The translations under genes and the position numbers were made by a program. From positions 744,001-808,000 of the forward strand of contig NZ_CP007215.2 in NCBI RefSeq assembly GCF_000300455.3: a stretch of DNA of 64,000 nucleotides. The letters run 5' to 3'. The notes under the pieces are model-generated. The model was not told where the DNA came from and made no database searches. It was given only the letters and a program-made list of their open reading frames with translations. The DNA comes from Kosakonia sacchari SP1 (GTDB taxonomy: Bacteria; Pseudomonadota; Gammaproteobacteria; Enterobacterales; Enterobacteriaceae). This document shows, piece by piece, positions 46,933-57,124 of this stretch. Numbering within the stretch: position 1 is the first letter of the stretch; the number at the start of each line of letters is the position of its first letter.

Positions 46933-47913
46933 ATGGATATAGAAGAAATAGTGGCGCTTAGTGTAAAGCATAATGTCTCGGATCTACACCTGTGCAGTGG
47001 CTCAGTGCCGCGCTGGCGGCAGCAAGGCCGTCTGGAACCCGCGCCGTTTGAAATAACCGATCTCGCCGGGCTGATTGAACAGCATCTGAATACTGCTCAG
47101 CAGCGTCTGTGGCGAGAGCGGGGGCAGGTGGATTTTGCCCTGACGACAGCCGCAGGACACAGGCTGCGGGCCGGTGCCTTTACGCGTCACGGTGGCGTTT
47201 CGCTGGCGTTACGCTTGCTGCCGCAAAGCTGCCCACTGCTCAGCGAGCTAGACGCTCCTGCGCCGCTGAGCGAATTACTTGGGCGGGAAAACGGCCTGAT
47301 TCTGGTAACGGGTGCGACCGGCAGCGGCAAATCCACCACCCTGGCAGCCATGGTGGATCACCTTAATCAACATAATGGTATGCATATTCTGACGCTGGAA
47401 GATCCGATCGAGTTTGTTCACACCAGCAACCGCTGCCTGATCCAGCAGCGGGAAGTGGGTCTGCATTGCATGTCATTTGCCGACGGCCTGCGTGCGGCGC
47501 TGCGTGAGGATCCGGATGTGATCCTGCTCGGTGAGTTGCGCGACAGCGAGACCATCCGTCTGGCGCTGACCGCCGCAGAAACCGGGCATCTGGTGCTGGC
47601 GACGCTGCATACGCGCGGTGCGGCACAAGCTGTAGAGAGATTGGTCGATTCCTTTCCGGCGCAAGAAAAAGAGCCTGTGCGCAGCCAGCTTGCGGGAAGC
47701 CTGCAGGCGGTGCTGGCGCAAAAACTTGAGGTGGACAAGCGGGGAGGGCGAGTAGCGTTATTCGAGTTGCTGATCAACTCTCCGGCGGCGGCGAGCCTGA
47801 TCCGCGAAGGCAAAACCCACCAGTTGCCCGGCGTAATGCAAACCGGGCAACAGGCGGGAATGCAAACTTTCGCACAAAGCCACCAACAACGGGTGCTGCA
47901 AGGCTGGCTTTAG
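46933..47913 (+). CDS. yggR: PilT-like ATPase YggR
   Basis: YggR is a secretion-type ATPase related to the type IV pilus retraction motor PilT. The 326-residue protein has Walker A GATGSGKSTT, the Asp box ILTLEDPIEFVH, Walker B DVILLGELRDSETI and the His box AAETGHLVLATLHT. No type IV pilus genes are near, so its partner is unknown. Its last 4 bases overlap the end of the convergent oxidoreductase gene. Confidence 0.94.
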   Translation: MDIEEIVALSVKHNVSDLHLCSGSVPRWRQQGRLEPAPFEITDLAGLIEQHLNTAQQRLWRERGQVDFALTTAAGHRLRAGAFTRHGGVSLALRLLPQSCPLLSELDAPAPLSELLGRENGLILVTGATGSGKSTTLAAMVDHLNQHNGMHILTLEDPIEFVHTSNRCLIQQREVGLHCMSFADGLRAALREDPDVILLGELRDSETIRLALTAAETGHLVLATLHTRGAAQAVERLVDSFPAQEKEPVRSQLAGSLQAVLAQKLEVDKRGGRVALFELLINSPAAASLIREGKTHQLPGVMQTGQQAGMQTFAQSHQQRVLQGWL

Positions 47914-50168
47914 CGGATGTTTAGCGAGTAAACCGCAGGCAGCGCGCCCGCCGTTTTCAGGATCTCCAGCCTGACGCTGCGCACCGTCAGCGGTTCTTCC
48001 AGCCTGTGCTGGCACACCGAGTGGTGGTTGTTTTCCACCTCTGCCAGGAGCTGTTCGTCGGCCCACAAGCGGTAGTGCGTGATGCAGTGTGGCGTTACGG
48101 CATAGTGATGACCCATCTGGACTGACTCCATCGCGTTATCGAAGTCGTTGTCCTGTACCAGCGTTAAATGCTGCAACGTTTGTGGCTCCGCCCAGCGCCA
48201 GATGATTTCCGGCGCGACATCGTCAGCGGCGGGTGTCCATGCATTGATTTGCTGCTCCGGACGCAAGCGGCCATTTACTACATTCTGCGCACACCAGGCA
48301 TTCAGTGGCTGGCTGAAACGCAGGGCAGGGAAGATCTGCTGCGGGTGACGGCGCGGTAGCCAGAAATCGAACTCGTCGACGCCATAATCGCCGTCTGCGA
48401 CCTGGCGGGTGTGTTTTGCCACGCGGGCGTTAAGGCTGTTAAAGACCGTCATAATGCCTGGCGGGTGGGTATCCGTGAGCGCAATTTCGATACCTTCCTG
48501 CGCGTCGAAAGCGACAAACACATACTGGTCGCGATCGCTTTGCCAGTTGAAAGCCAGGGTGTACTCGGCTTCGCCGGAGACCTGAAGTACGCTTTCGTCG
48601 TATTGATAATCCGGGGTGAAGTTCCCGGCGCGTGCGCTGCCAAGCAGTGAAACCGCCAGTGGTTGCGGTGTTGATGCCCGTAAGCGCAGCGTCATCTCGG
48701 GTAGTTGCGCGCCCGCGCGTACGGGTAACAGTAACGCCATGCGTTCCGAAAGCGGCTGCCAGGTGCCGTTGGGTTTCAGCTCGCTCAGTTGGTATTCGCT
48801 GCTGGCGCTGACGGTGGCACCAGCAGCCGGGTCGTTCAGCCACTGACGTGGGATATAGCAGCCAGTGGCCTGTAAATGTTGCTGCAAAGCGCTGATATGC
48901 TCCCGCTGAGCCAGTTCACGCGGCAGCAGGTTAAGGGCTTTACATTGCGCCGCAGCGCGCCCGACAACTTCGCCCAACAGACCGCAGGTACACATTACGC
49001 GGGCGCTGCCGAAGGCGACATGCGAAGCGGAGATCAGCCGCCCGGTAAGCAATAAGTTATCGAGTGAGCGGCTGTAAAGGCTGCGAAACGGAATGGTGTA
49101 GGTGCCTTTGCTGTGAAACTGCCGGCAACCGTCGTGGGTGCTATACACGCCATCCGCCGGGTGCAAATCTATCGACCAACCGCCATAACCTACGGCGTCG
49201 TAGTGATCGCGCTGCTCAATAATGTCCTGCTGGCACAGCAAATGATCGCCAGGGAAACGGCGGCTTTCACGCTTGCCGGGGATCGCACCAACCCATTCGA
49301 TAGTCATATTGGCGGCTTCAGGGAATTCGCCAGAGTTTTTAATGTGATCCCAGACGCCCCAGACAATTCTCCACAGTTCCCATTTGATCTCTTCACTTTC
49401 GTGCACGGTATCGAGGCGGCCTCCCCACTCCAGCCACCACAAATCGCAGCCGTTCAGCGTTGACGTCAGGCGCTTATAGCGCGGGATTTCAGTGATATCT
49501 TTCAGCGCAAAAGAGGGGGGAACAAAGTTTACCGGCCCGGCGGTTTGCTTAGTGTAGAAATAGATGGAGTGGCCCAGCTTGTGACCAAAATTGTCACCGG
49601 GCGCCATTTTTTCGCCCAGCTCTTCAGCTTCTTCTGCGCCTTCACGGTATTCTGCGCCGGCCAGAAAACCGAGTACGCCGTCACCGGTAGCGTCGCAGAA
49701 CTGCGTGGCGCTTACGGTGTAAAAGGTTTCGTTAATGGGGTTGAAGGCTTTTACCGCAGTGAGGGCGTTTCCCGTTTTTTCGACCTCAAAGACGGTGGTA
49801 TTGAGTAGCAATGTCAGCCCCGGCTGGCTTTTGGCAAGATCCAGAAGCACCAGGTCGAACATCACCGGATTCCCCTCTTTGTTCCGCCAGAGGTTCTCTT
49901 CCATGATTTCGCCCATGATGCCGCCTTCGCGCGCCCAGCGGTTATTATTGCCCATATGTGACGTTGCGCCGTTGGCCCACAAACGCACTTCGCTGGAGGC
50001 ATTACCGCCCAGCACTGGCCTGTCCTGAACGAGCACCACTTGCAGGCCGTCTCGCGCTGCCGCCAGCGCGGCGCAAAGCCCCGCCAGCCCGCCGCCCGCA
50101 ACTAGCAGATCGGCGTGCAGTTGCTGCGCTGGAAATGTTCTGGCCTCGGTTTGAGGAAAGATTTTCAT
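47910..50168 (-). CDS. FAD-dependent oxidoreductase (FAD_oxidored family) of unknown substrate
   Basis: A 752-residue protein with an N-terminal Rossmann FAD-binding motif (ADLLVAGGGLAGLCAALAAA), then RPVLGGNASSEVRLWANGA and CDATGDGVLGFLAGAEYREG, typical of the PF12831 group, and a long C-terminal beta-rich part (about 430-752) likely to be a carbohydrate-binding or jelly-roll domain. There is no signal peptide. Divergent 66 bases away is an IclR-type regulator, so the pair looks like a small regulated catabolic unit, perhaps for a sugar or sugar acid. The substrate cannot be told from sequence. It is not part of this locus in E. coli. Confidence 0.85.
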   Translation of the reverse strand: MKIFPQTEARTFPAQQLHADLLVAGGGLAGLCAALAAARDGLQVVLVQDRPVLGGNASSEVRLWANGATSHMGNNNRWAREGGIMGEIMEENLWRNKEGNPVMFDLVLLDLAKSQPGLTLLLNTTVFEVEKTGNALTAVKAFNPINETFYTVSATQFCDATGDGVLGFLAGAEYREGAEEAEELGEKMAPGDNFGHKLGHSIYFYTKQTAGPVNFVPPSFALKDITEIPRYKRLTSTLNGCDLWWLEWGGRLDTVHESEEIKWELWRIVWGVWDHIKNSGEFPEAANMTIEWVGAIPGKRESRRFPGDHLLCQQDIIEQRDHYDAVGYGGWSIDLHPADGVYSTHDGCRQFHSKGTYTIPFRSLYSRSLDNLLLTGRLISASHVAFGSARVMCTCGLLGEVVGRAAAQCKALNLLPRELAQREHISALQQHLQATGCYIPRQWLNDPAAGATVSASSEYQLSELKPNGTWQPLSERMALLLPVRAGAQLPEMTLRLRASTPQPLAVSLLGSARAGNFTPDYQYDESVLQVSGEAEYTLAFNWQSDRDQYVFVAFDAQEGIEIALTDTHPPGIMTVFNSLNARVAKHTRQVADGDYGVDEFDFWLPRRHPQQIFPALRFSQPLNAWCAQNVVNGRLRPEQQINAWTPAADDVAPEIIWRWAEPQTLQHLTLVQDNDFDNAMESVQMGHHYAVTPHCITHYRLWADEQLLAEVENNHHSVCQHRLEEPLTVRSVRLEILKTAGALPAVYSLNIR

Positions 50169-50234
50169 AACCTTGTTTCCTTCTTTACTGGCGGTAAAAT
50201 CGGTTTTTCGAGCAACCTGAAAAGTGAACCTGCA

Positions 50235-50927
50235 ATGTCTTCACAACCCAATCAAAGCCTGATCGACGGCATTCGCTGCCTGCAGTATCTGGTTTCCAGC
50301 GATCGCGCCATTGGCTGTCGCGAACTGGCGCGCCTGATGGGCATTAACACAACCCGTGTAAACCGGTTGTTGATGACCATGGCGTCTATTGGCCTGACGA
50401 TGCAGGATGCACAGCGTCGCTATCTGCCTGGCCCCGGAATCCATGCGCTGGCAGCGCAGGCCATCCGGGGTTCAGCACTCTTCTCCCAGGCGCTGCCGCT
50501 ACTGGAAAGCCATGCCCCGAAAGACATCGTGGTGGCAATGGGCGTGCTCTGGGAGGATCAGGTGATCTATATCTATCACTCCAGCCCCGGTAGTCAGGTC
50601 AGCCAGGCGCTGGCCGGTTTTCATATGCTCCCGGCCTGGCAGTCCGTCATCGGTATGGCGTTACTGGCGGCAGAAAGTGATGAAACCCTGCAACAGCGCT
50701 TTAGCGAAGAGCAGTGGCTGCTGCTTGGCCCACATGTCGCCCGGCAGCGTGAGCGCGGTCACGTGGTCTGGCACCATGACGACGGTGAAGTCTCGATGGC
50801 AAAACCGCTTGGCGCACATTCCGCCGCACTCGCCTTTGCCGGAATGTGGCGCGTTGACGACACGGTCGTAGAAACACGGCTACAGGCACTTCACGCGCTG
50901 GTTGAACGCCTGACGGAAAAATCCTGA
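50235..50927 (+). CDS. IclR-family transcriptional regulator
   Basis: From ATG 50235 (MSSQPNQSLI) the protein has 230 residues; the longer in-frame extension would run into the divergent gene and is rejected. The N-terminal winged HTH is clear (AIGCRELARLMGINTTRVNRLL). The C-terminal effector domain includes FHMLPAWQSVIGMALLA and AALAFAGMWRVDD. The divergent oxidoreductase gene is the likely target. The inducer is unknown. Confidence 0.88.
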   Translation: MSSQPNQSLIDGIRCLQYLVSSDRAIGCRELARLMGINTTRVNRLLMTMASIGLTMQDAQRRYLPGPGIHALAAQAIRGSALFSQALPLLESHAPKDIVVAMGVLWEDQVIYIYHSSPGSQVSQALAGFHMLPAWQSVIGMALLAAESDETLQQRFSEEQWLLLGPHVARQRERGHVVWHHDDGEVSMAKPLGAHSAALAFAGMWRVDDTVVETRLQALHALVERLTEKS

Positions 50928-51013
50928 CGCTGGCTAACGCTAATATGTTTCTTTTATAGAAACACGCGATGAAATGCAAAAAGCACAGCCGGAAACTGTG
51001 AGAACGATCGGCA

Positions 51014-51040
51014 GAAAGCCGCGAACAGGTCGCGGCTTTC
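51014..51040. terminator. Terminator-like hairpin between the iclR-type gene and ruvX
   Basis: GAAAGCCGCGA (51014-51024) and TCGCGGCTTTC (51030-51040) form an 11-base perfect stem with a 5-base loop between convergent genes. The T content is modest, so bidirectional action is likely. Confidence 0.65.
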
Positions 51041-51080
51041 GTTGGGTCAGTAATGGGGAGAGTTGCTGGTCGGGGCAGGT

Positions 51081-51497
51081 TCAGAAATGTTGTTCGAAGT
51101 AGCTCTCAAGGATGATGACGGCGGAAGCGGAATCGACACTTCCCTTGTCGAGCGCGCGAAAACCGCCGCGTTCGAACAGCCCGGCGCGGGCTTCGACAGT
51201 GCTTAAGCGTTCATCATGCAGCGTCACCTGCACGCCAAAACGGCCATGAACTTTGTTGGCAAAGTTACGGGCACGAGCGGTAAGTGGTTGCTCGGTGCCA
51301 TCCATATTCAACGGCAAACCCACAATCACAGACTCGGGCTGCCACTCTTTTAACAGCTTTTCGATAAGCTTCCAGTCCGGCGTGCCGTCCTGCGCTTTCA
51401 GCGCGCTGAGTGGGCGAGCCGTACCCGTGATGCGCTGCCCGATGGCAACGCCAATGCTTTTGGTGCCAAAATCAAAGGCTAACAGGGTTCCGCTCAT
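51081..51497 (-). CDS. ruvX: RuvX/YqgF, RNase H-fold nuclease for 16S rRNA 5' processing
   Basis: YqgF takes part in maturation of the 16S rRNA 5' end. The 138 residues equal E. coli. The RNase H-fold motif [16 protein letters not shown] carries the catalytic Asp; [15 protein letters not shown] and DERLSTVEA follow. It overlaps the yqgE stop by one base. Confidence 0.96.
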   Translation of the reverse strand: MSGTLLAFDFGTKSIGVAIGQRITGTARPLSALKAQDGTPDWKLIEKLLKEWQPESVIVGLPLNMDGTEQPLTARARNFANKVHGRFGVQVTLHDERLSTVEARAGLFERGGFRALDKGSVDSASAVIILESYFEQHF

Positions 51498-52060
51498 CAG
51501 GCGTGTCCCGCCACGCCAGGCATGGTGGAGATATCGATGCCGATAAGTTTGGCCGCTTCACGCCAGCGATCGGCGATCGGCGTTTTAAACAGAATGTTGA
51601 GATCCGCAGGTGCAGTGAGCCAGGCATTATCAAGGATCTCCTCCTCGAGCTGCCCTTTTTCCCACGAGGCATAGCCCAGCGCAACCAGCACTTCGCTCGG
51701 TTGTTCTGCCGTACCAAGCGTCTCCAGCACATCGCGCGAGGTGGTGATCACGGTGTTATCCGACACGCGAATGCTCGACGAGAATGCCGCTGGTGGTGTG
51801 TGCAGAATAAAACCGCGATCTTCGGCCAGCGGGCCGCCAAGCAGCACCGGTTTATCCAGGCGGATTGCCGGATCGCGTTCTGTGGGCTGGATTTTGAGTT
51901 TTTCCAGAACACCTTCCACTTTCAGGTTTTCCAGAGGCTTATTAATAATCAGCCCCATCGCACCTTCATCGTTGTACTCGCAAATGTAAACCACTGAGCG
52001 ACGAAAGAGGGGATCCTGAAGAGCAGGCATGGCAATAAGAAAGTGATGCTGTAAATTCAT
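51497..52060 (-). CDS. yqgE: UPF0301/AlgH family protein YqgE
   Basis: From ATG 52060 ([12 protein letters not shown]) the protein has 187 residues, the E. coli length; an upstream in-frame ATG adds nine unlikely residues. Segments [14 protein letters not shown] and PVLLGGPL are family hallmarks. Function unknown. The tight link to ruvX and gshB is as in E. coli. Confidence 0.95.
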   Translation of the reverse strand: MNLQHHFLIAMPALQDPLFRRSVVYICEYNDEGAMGLIINKPLENLKVEGVLEKLKIQPTERDPAIRLDKPVLLGGPLAEDRGFILHTPPAAFSSSIRVSDNTVITTSRDVLETLGTAEQPSEVLVALGYASWEKGQLEEEILDNAWLTAPADLNILFKTPIADRWREAAKLIGIDISTMPGVAGHA

Positions 52061-52180
52061 TGTCAGAGGTTCTGTTTCCTGGTTCAAAAAAGCGACAGCT
52101 TAGTATGGGGGGAAAGCGAAGTGCTGTCACTAGCCAAAGCTGGCGAGGGGCGGGATCCATCCCGCACCTTTATATGACAG

Positions 52181-53128
52181 TTATTTTCCGAGGCGTTTTT
52201 CGATAGCGTCCATCAACATACCGGTAATGGAGATCGGGAATTCCGCTTCGATTTCGCGGATGCACGTCGGGCTGGTGACGTTAATTTCGGTCAGGCGATC
52301 GCCGATAATATCCAGGCCGACAAAGATTAACCCTTTCGCTTTCAGCACCGGCGCGACTTTACGCGCGATAGCCCAGTCGCTTTCGCTTAACGGGCGTGGT
52401 TCGCCGCGTCCACCTGCGGCGAGGTTACCGCGAGTTTCACCGCCCTGCGGAATGCGCGCCAGACAGTAAGGCACCGGTTCGCCATCAACGACCAGCACGC
52501 GTTTGTCGCCATCTTTGATGGCGGGCAGGTAGTTCTGCGCCATGCAGTAGCGGCTACCCAGCTCGGTCAGCGTTTCGGCGATAACCGAGAGGTTTGGATC
52601 GCCCTCTTTCACGCGGAAAATTGAGGTGCCGCCCATGCCGTCCAGCGGCTTAAGAATGACGTCTGTGTGCTTTTGCCAGAAGGCTTTCAGTTGTGCTTTG
52701 TTGCGGGTGACCAGCGTTTCCGGAGTTAATTCCGGGAACCAGGCGGTGAACAGCTTTTCGTTACAGTCACGCAGGCTTTGCGGTTTGTTCACGATCAGCG
52801 TGCCTTTTTCTTCCGCGCGTTCAAGGATATACGTCGCATAAATATATTCGGTATCGAACGGCGGATCTTTACGCATCAGGATAGTGTCCAGCTCGGCGAG
52901 AGCCATATCCTGTTCGCTGCCGAATTCATACCATTTGTCGTAATTGTGTTCGACGGACAACGTACGAGTTCGGGCGCGAGCTTCACCGTTAATCAGATAA
53001 AGATCCGCCATCTCCATATAGTGCAGCTCGTAGCCGCGGCGCTGAGCTTCCAGCAGCATGGCGAAGCTGGAGTCTTTTTTGATATTGATGTCCGCGATGG
53101 GATCCATCACGATGCCGAGCTTGATCAT
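52181..53128 (-). CDS. gshB: Glutathione synthetase GshB
   Basis: GshB joins gamma-glutamylcysteine and glycine with ATP to make glutathione. The 315 residues from ATG 53128 ([14 protein letters not shown]) are near E. coli (316). ATP-grasp segments include [17 protein letters not shown] and the C-terminal [16 protein letters not shown]. An AAGGAG ribosome site 8 bases upstream supports this start, although the frame is open further because a frameshift joins it to rsmE. Confidence 0.96.
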   Translation of the reverse strand: MIKLGIVMDPIADINIKKDSSFAMLLEAQRRGYELHYMEMADLYLINGEARARTRTLSVEHNYDKWYEFGSEQDMALAELDTILMRKDPPFDTEYIYATYILERAEEKGTLIVNKPQSLRDCNEKLFTAWFPELTPETLVTRNKAQLKAFWQKHTDVILKPLDGMGGTSIFRVKEGDPNLSVIAETLTELGSRYCMAQNYLPAIKDGDKRVLVVDGEPVPYCLARIPQGGETRGNLAAGGRGEPRPLSESDWAIARKVAPVLKAKGLIFVGLDIIGDRLTEINVTSPTCIREIEAEFPISITGMLMDAIEKRLGK

Positions 53129-53141
53129 TCTGCTTCTCCTT

Positions 53142-53872
53142 TCAACCCAGGTCGCCGAAGCGCACCTGAAGCGCGGTGATGGCGGTAAGCGCCGTAGTCT
53201 CTGTGCGTAGCACACGGGGCCTAACAAAATATCTGTGAACTGATAACGCGCGGTCATCGCAATCTCGTCGGCGGATAACCCGCCCTCCGGGCCAATCAGT
53301 AAGCGCACACGTTCAACGGGCAGCGGCAGCGTGTTGATGCTTTGGCTGGCGCGCGGATGCAGATTCAACTTTAAGCCAGCTTCCTCTTCGGCGCACCAGG
53401 CTTCGAGATCCATCGCCGGGCGAATTTCCGGCACCCGATTGCGACCGCACTGTTCACATGCGGCAATGGCGATTTTTTGCCACTGCTGGAGCTTCTTATT
53501 CAGACGTTCAGCATCCAGTTTAACCCCGCAGCGCTCAGAAAAAAGTGGCGTAATGAGGCTTACCCCAAGCTCAATCGATTTCTGGATAGTGAATTCCATT
53601 TTTTCACCACGCGACATCACCTGGCCCAGGTGAATATGCAGCGGCGATTCACGATCGTCCACTTCACTGCCAAGGATTTTCACCACCACGCTTTTTTTAT
53701 CGGCGCGGACAATTTCGGCTTCAAAAACCTGATTAGAGCCGTCGAAAAGCTGAATGGCTTGGCCTGGCCCCATACGCAGCACGCGGCCGACATGGTTGGC
53801 AGCATCTTCGCTGAGGGCAATATCATGGCCTGGCTGGATAAGTTCTGGGTGGTGGATGCGGGGAATGCGCAT
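53142..53872 (-). pseudogene. rsmE: 16S rRNA m3U1498 methyltransferase RsmE, frameshifted near the 3' end
   Basis: RsmE methylates U1498 of 16S rRNA. The frame is normal from ATG 53872 ([11 protein letters not shown]) through the SAM-binding knot ([13 protein letters not shown]) to TDILLGP. There the C-run at 53216-53219 (GGGG on the plus strand) appears one base short. In the shifted frame the deep C-terminus ([21 protein letters not shown]) and a TGA at 53142-53144 are intact, restoring 243 residues, the E. coli length. As it stands, the protein reads on into gshB. The lost segment includes the conserved LRTETTAL of the SAM pocket, so the enzyme would be inactive unless this is a sequencing error. 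Confidence 0.85.
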
Positions 53873-53953
53873 GGTATTTCGAATCCGCTTAGGTTGCAGC
53901 CCCGACCGGGATTGACGGGCGGGGCGGGCTTTAACAAATGCCGCTAGTGTAGG

Positions 53954-54652
53954 TTAGCTCTTTCGCGCCATGCAAGCGCGCTGCACGTAAGGGTTATGGT
54001 TGCCCTGCACGTTGGCGATGCGCTCATCACGTTTGCACTCCCAGTCAGTGACCGGATAAAGCTTGTCCCAGGCGGTGAAAAGCTGGGTTTGCTGGCGGGA
54101 AAGGTTGAGTTGATACTGGTCGCGCATATAGAAATAGGTACGCGCAATTGCGCCACGCGCGCGAACAGGCGGTTCAGCGAGCTTCGCTTTGAAATCAATT
54201 TTCATGCCGCACTGACCGTACTGGTTTTCGCCGCCGTTCCATTGACCGTACATAAAGTTGCCGCGATCGCCGTTTACCTCGCCGACAGCGGGTTGCAGGT
54301 TGTGCATATCGCTTTCGATTTTGCGGTACACCGGATCTTTGGCGCAGTTTTTACGCCCGCCATCCTGCCAGCACTGGCGCAGATGGCCGAACTGCCAGGC
54401 GGGCATGACATGTTCCCACTCGACCCGGCTGGCGCGGTTTTCGTTTTTGCGTACCTGGTAGCCGCAAGACGCGAGGTCAATAACCCCTTTTTTACCCTGC
54501 CAGTTGATTTTACAACCGCAGTAGAAATCACCCGGCACATCGGCGTTAACTTTAACGCCCGCTGCTTTGGCCTGGGCAAAGCTGTTAATGCCGTCCGCTG
54601 CGAAGGCGGGAACTGCTATCAGCGCGAAGAAGAGTGAGATAAAACGAAACAT
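53954..54652 (-). CDS. endA: Periplasmic DNA-specific endonuclease I, EndA
   Basis: EndA cuts double-stranded DNA in the periplasm. From ATG 54652 ([12 protein letters not shown]) it has 232 residues (E. coli 235) with a signal peptide ending near AFAAD. The endonuclease I core is present: [25 protein letters not shown] with the catalytic His, and [18 protein letters not shown]. The eight or so cysteines fit disulfides in the exported enzyme. Confidence 0.96.
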   Translation of the reverse strand: MFRFISLFFALIAVPAFAADGINSFAQAKAAGVKVNADVPGDFYCGCKINWQGKKGVIDLASCGYQVRKNENRASRVEWEHVMPAWQFGHLRQCWQDGGRKNCAKDPVYRKIESDMHNLQPAVGEVNGDRGNFMYGQWNGGENQYGQCGMKIDFKAKLAEPPVRARGAIARTYFYMRDQYQLNLSRQQTQLFTAWDKLYPVTDWECKRDERIANVQGNHNPYVQRACMARKS

Positions 54653-54739
54653 GGCGAACTCCCTGTCAAAACGAGTTCGCAACGTAGCGGAAGCTGTTGC
54701 CTGATGCAATCAGTTCGAGCGGAAAACTTCTTAATGGAT

Positions 54740-55246
54740 TCAGTTACTCGCGCCGGCAGCCAGCGGCTCGCCGCAGTGTACACAGCGGTAAACCGCCTCG
54801 CCGCGCAGCACCCGGTTGTGTCGTCGCACCGTTAACTGGTGCTGCTGACATTTGCAATGGTATGGGAAAGTATTGGGCCGCACAGATTCCAGTTCAAACT
54901 GATGAGTGCGGCGAGCGGGCACCCCGAGTACGCTCTCCATCATCCACTTCCACTCTTTGCCGTGCGGTGCGACGCGACCAAAATGCTTCCACACCAGCAA
55001 GTGTGCCAGTTCGTGGGGAACCACCTCTTCAATAAACGCCTGCTGGTTTTCGAGTAGCAGAACGGGATTCAGCCGGATTTCGTAATCGGCCAGCCAGGCG
55101 GTGCCTGCCGCCGTGCCGCGCTGCTGATAGACCAGTTTCGGTTCCGGGTAGTTACGTCCCAGTTTCAGGTTCGCTTGCGCGAGTTTATCCCGCAGGCTGC
55201 GCATCACGGCTTGCTGAAGGGCGATTGGGAGACGGGGTGTTTTCAT
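54740..55246 (-). CDS. sprT: SprT family zinc metalloprotease-like protein
   Basis: SprT is related to the SprT/Spartan metalloprotease fold. The 168-residue protein (E. coli 165) has the zinc site [13 protein letters not shown] and a C-terminal zinc ribbon ([10 protein letters not shown] and [10 protein letters not shown]). Function in enterobacteria is poorly defined. It lies between endA and galP as in E. coli. Confidence 0.95.
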   Translation of the reverse strand: MKTPRLPIALQQAVMRSLRDKLAQANLKLGRNYPEPKLVYQQRGTAAGTAWLADYEIRLNPVLLLENQQAFIEEVVPHELAHLLVWKHFGRVAPHGKEWKWMMESVLGVPARRTHQFELESVRPNTFPYHCKCQQHQLTVRRHNRVLRGEAVYRCVHCGEPLAAGASN

Positions 55247-55291
55247 AAGTGCAGAGAATAGGTGGGGCGGGGCATGAGTGCAACAGGCAAA

Positions 55292-55322
55292 AAGTAAAGG
55301 CTTCCTCCGCAGAGGAAGCCTT
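55292..55322 (-). terminator. Terminator of galP
   Basis: On the minus strand AAGGCTTCCTC and GAGGAAGCCTT (55297-55307 and 55312-55322) pair around a 4-base loop, followed by TTACTTTTTG. The structure starts 5 bases past the galP stop. Confidence 0.85.
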
Positions 55323-55327
55323 GAAGG

Positions 55328-56722
55328 TTAGTTGTGGGAACCTATTTCGCGCAGCGGACGGCCACGCATCAGGTTACGCTCAATGTGCTCAAGCGAAACA
55401 TGTTTGGTTTCCGGCACCAGCCACAGTGTCAGCACGATGAACAGTACGTTCAGACCGCCGTAAACCCAGAAGGTGTTGGCGTTGCCCAGTGTGTTGAGCA
55501 TGGTCAGGAAGGTTGCGCCGACAATCATATTGGCAATCCAGTTGGTGGCGGTGGAGCAGGTGATACCGAAGTCGCGGCCTTTCAGCGGCTGAATTTCGGA
55601 ACACAGCACCCAAATCAACGGACCGGCGCTCATGGCGAAGCCAACAATAAACATCAGCAGCATGGCGACAGCAAAGTATTGTGCCGACGGCGAATGGATA
55701 CCCAGATGCAGCATGGTGCCCAAAATGCCCATACCGGCCGCCATTACCATGAAGCCCAGTACCAGCGTGGGTTTACGTCCCCAACGATCGACAAGACCGA
55801 TGGCAATAAAGGTCGCCAGTACGTTAGTCAGACCCACGATCACCGTGCCCCACATCTGCTCGGTGGTGTTGGTGTAACCCGCCAGTTCAAAGATTTTCGG
55901 CGCGTAATACATGATGACGTTCATTCCGGTGAACTGCTGCATTACCTGTAACAATACGCCCAGGAACACCGCGCGGCGGAAGTTGCTGTTCTCTTTGAAC
56001 AGTGCCCAACCGGTCTGTTTTACCTGCAGGCTTTCGCGGATCTCTTCCAGCTCGTTTTTCGCTTCGGCGCTGGTATCGCGCAGGCGCAACAACACCCGTT
56101 CGGCGTCGTGGAAGCGGCGCTTGGCGGCAAACCAGCGCGGGCTGTCCGGCAGGAAGAACACGCCAATCAGCAACAAAATCGCCGGAATGATGATAACGCC
56201 CAGCATCCAGCGCCATGCGCCGCTATAGCTGAACGCGGTGTCAGAGAGATAAGCACCCAGAATCCCGATAGTGATCATCAACTGATACATGGAAATCATG
56301 CTGCCGCGAATTTTTTCCGGCGCGATTTCAGAGAGATAGAGTGGCGCAGTATAAGAGGCAATACCAACCGCCAGACCGAGCAGTACGCGGGAAATAATCA
56401 GCACTTCCACGTTTGGTGCGGCCGCAGAACAGAGCGAACCGATGACAAACAAGATAGCGCCAATCATCAGGCTTTTTTTACGCCCCAGGCGCCAGGAGAG
56501 CCAGCCGCTGCCGACGGCGCCAACAGCGGCACCGAACATCATTGAGCTAACCACCCACTCCTGCGTGTGTGCGCTAATCTGAAAATCTTTGGTTATGAAG
56601 GGCAACGCACCAGCGATTACCCCAATATCCAGGCCAAAAAGCAGTCCTGCCAGTGCAGCGAGGAAACAAACAAAGAAGGTCATTGCCTTGTTTGAATACC
56701 CCTGTTTTTTATTGTCAGGCAT
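55328..56722 (-). CDS. galP: Galactose:H+ symporter GalP
   Basis: GalP imports galactose and glucose with protons (sugar porter family of the MFS). From ATG 56722 ([12 protein letters not shown]) it has 464 residues, the E. coli length; a start four codons upstream is less likely. Twelve transmembrane helices, with the signatures [41 protein letters not shown] and [16 protein letters not shown] and GalR-type sites precede it. Confidence 0.97.
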   Translation of the reverse strand: MPDNKKQGYSNKAMTFFVCFLAALAGLLFGLDIGVIAGALPFITKDFQISAHTQEWVVSSMMFGAAVGAVGSGWLSWRLGRKKSLMIGAILFVIGSLCSAAAPNVEVLIISRVLLGLAVGIASYTAPLYLSEIAPEKIRGSMISMYQLMITIGILGAYLSDTAFSYSGAWRWMLGVIIIPAILLLIGVFFLPDSPRWFAAKRRFHDAERVLLRLRDTSAEAKNELEEIRESLQVKQTGWALFKENSNFRRAVFLGVLLQVMQQFTGMNVIMYYAPKIFELAGYTNTTEQMWGTVIVGLTNVLATFIAIGLVDRWGRKPTLVLGFMVMAAGMGILGTMLHLGIHSPSAQYFAVAMLLMFIVGFAMSAGPLIWVLCSEIQPLKGRDFGITCSTATNWIANMIVGATFLTMLNTLGNANTFWVYGGLNVLFIVLTLWLVPETKHVSLEHIERNLMRGRPLREIGSHN

Positions 56723-56787
56723 TATGCCCTCCATTCATGTCATTGGTTTTTTCGATGTAAAAGGTAGGCCACTCATCAGTAAAAATA

Positions 56788-56822
56788 CGTGACTCACATC
56801 ACATGAGTGTAATCGGTTACAT
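56788..56822 (-). promoter_or_regulatory. galP control region: CRP site and GalR/GalS operator
   Basis: CGTGACTCACATCACA (56788-56803) fits the CRP consensus with one mismatch. GTGTAATCGGTTACAT (56807-56822) fits the GalR operator, with the palindrome TGTAA-TCGG-TTACA. The arrangement about 70-100 bases upstream of the galP start is the expected catabolite and galactose control. Confidence 0.7.
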
Positions 56823-57074
56823 TGCGATAAGGACGTCAATGTAAATAAAAGTGTTAATTATTATAGAATTGTTGGGCAGTAAAGGAGAGGGGATGCGGCG
56901 AGTTTCAGACTAAACCGAAACGGAATGTAACAGTCATGTTGTATTCGATTTTCAAAAGGAAAAGTCTGAAAAATCAGCGAAGCGCAGCGGTGTAATCGCT
57001 TTCAGATAAATACTGTGCGGGATAAGTGAGTATAGGCGCTGGAAAAAATCGCGGCGAAATGAACTGGTGTCAAA
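56823..57074. other. galP-metK intergenic remainder
   Basis: About 250 bases between the galP control region and the metK terminator. I see no ORF, tRNA or repeat. AT-rich sequence near 56840-56870 may contain promoter elements. Confidence 0.4.
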
Positions 57075-57102
57075 AATAAAAAGGCCAGCACAAGGCTGGC
57101 CT
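57075..57102 (-). terminator. Terminator of metK
   Basis: On the minus strand AGGCCAGC and GCTGGCCT (57082-57089 and 57095-57102) pair with a 5-base loop and are followed by TTTTTATTTTTG, 23 bases past the metK stop. Confidence 0.9.
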
Positions 57103-57124
57103 GAACAGCAACGCGGTTAGAGAA

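Noticed and set aside
52181..53872. A single 563-residue RsmE-GshB fusion protein
   Set aside because: GshB has its own strong ribosome site and start, and restoring one base yields two normal-length proteins; a frameshift is more likely than a functional fusion.
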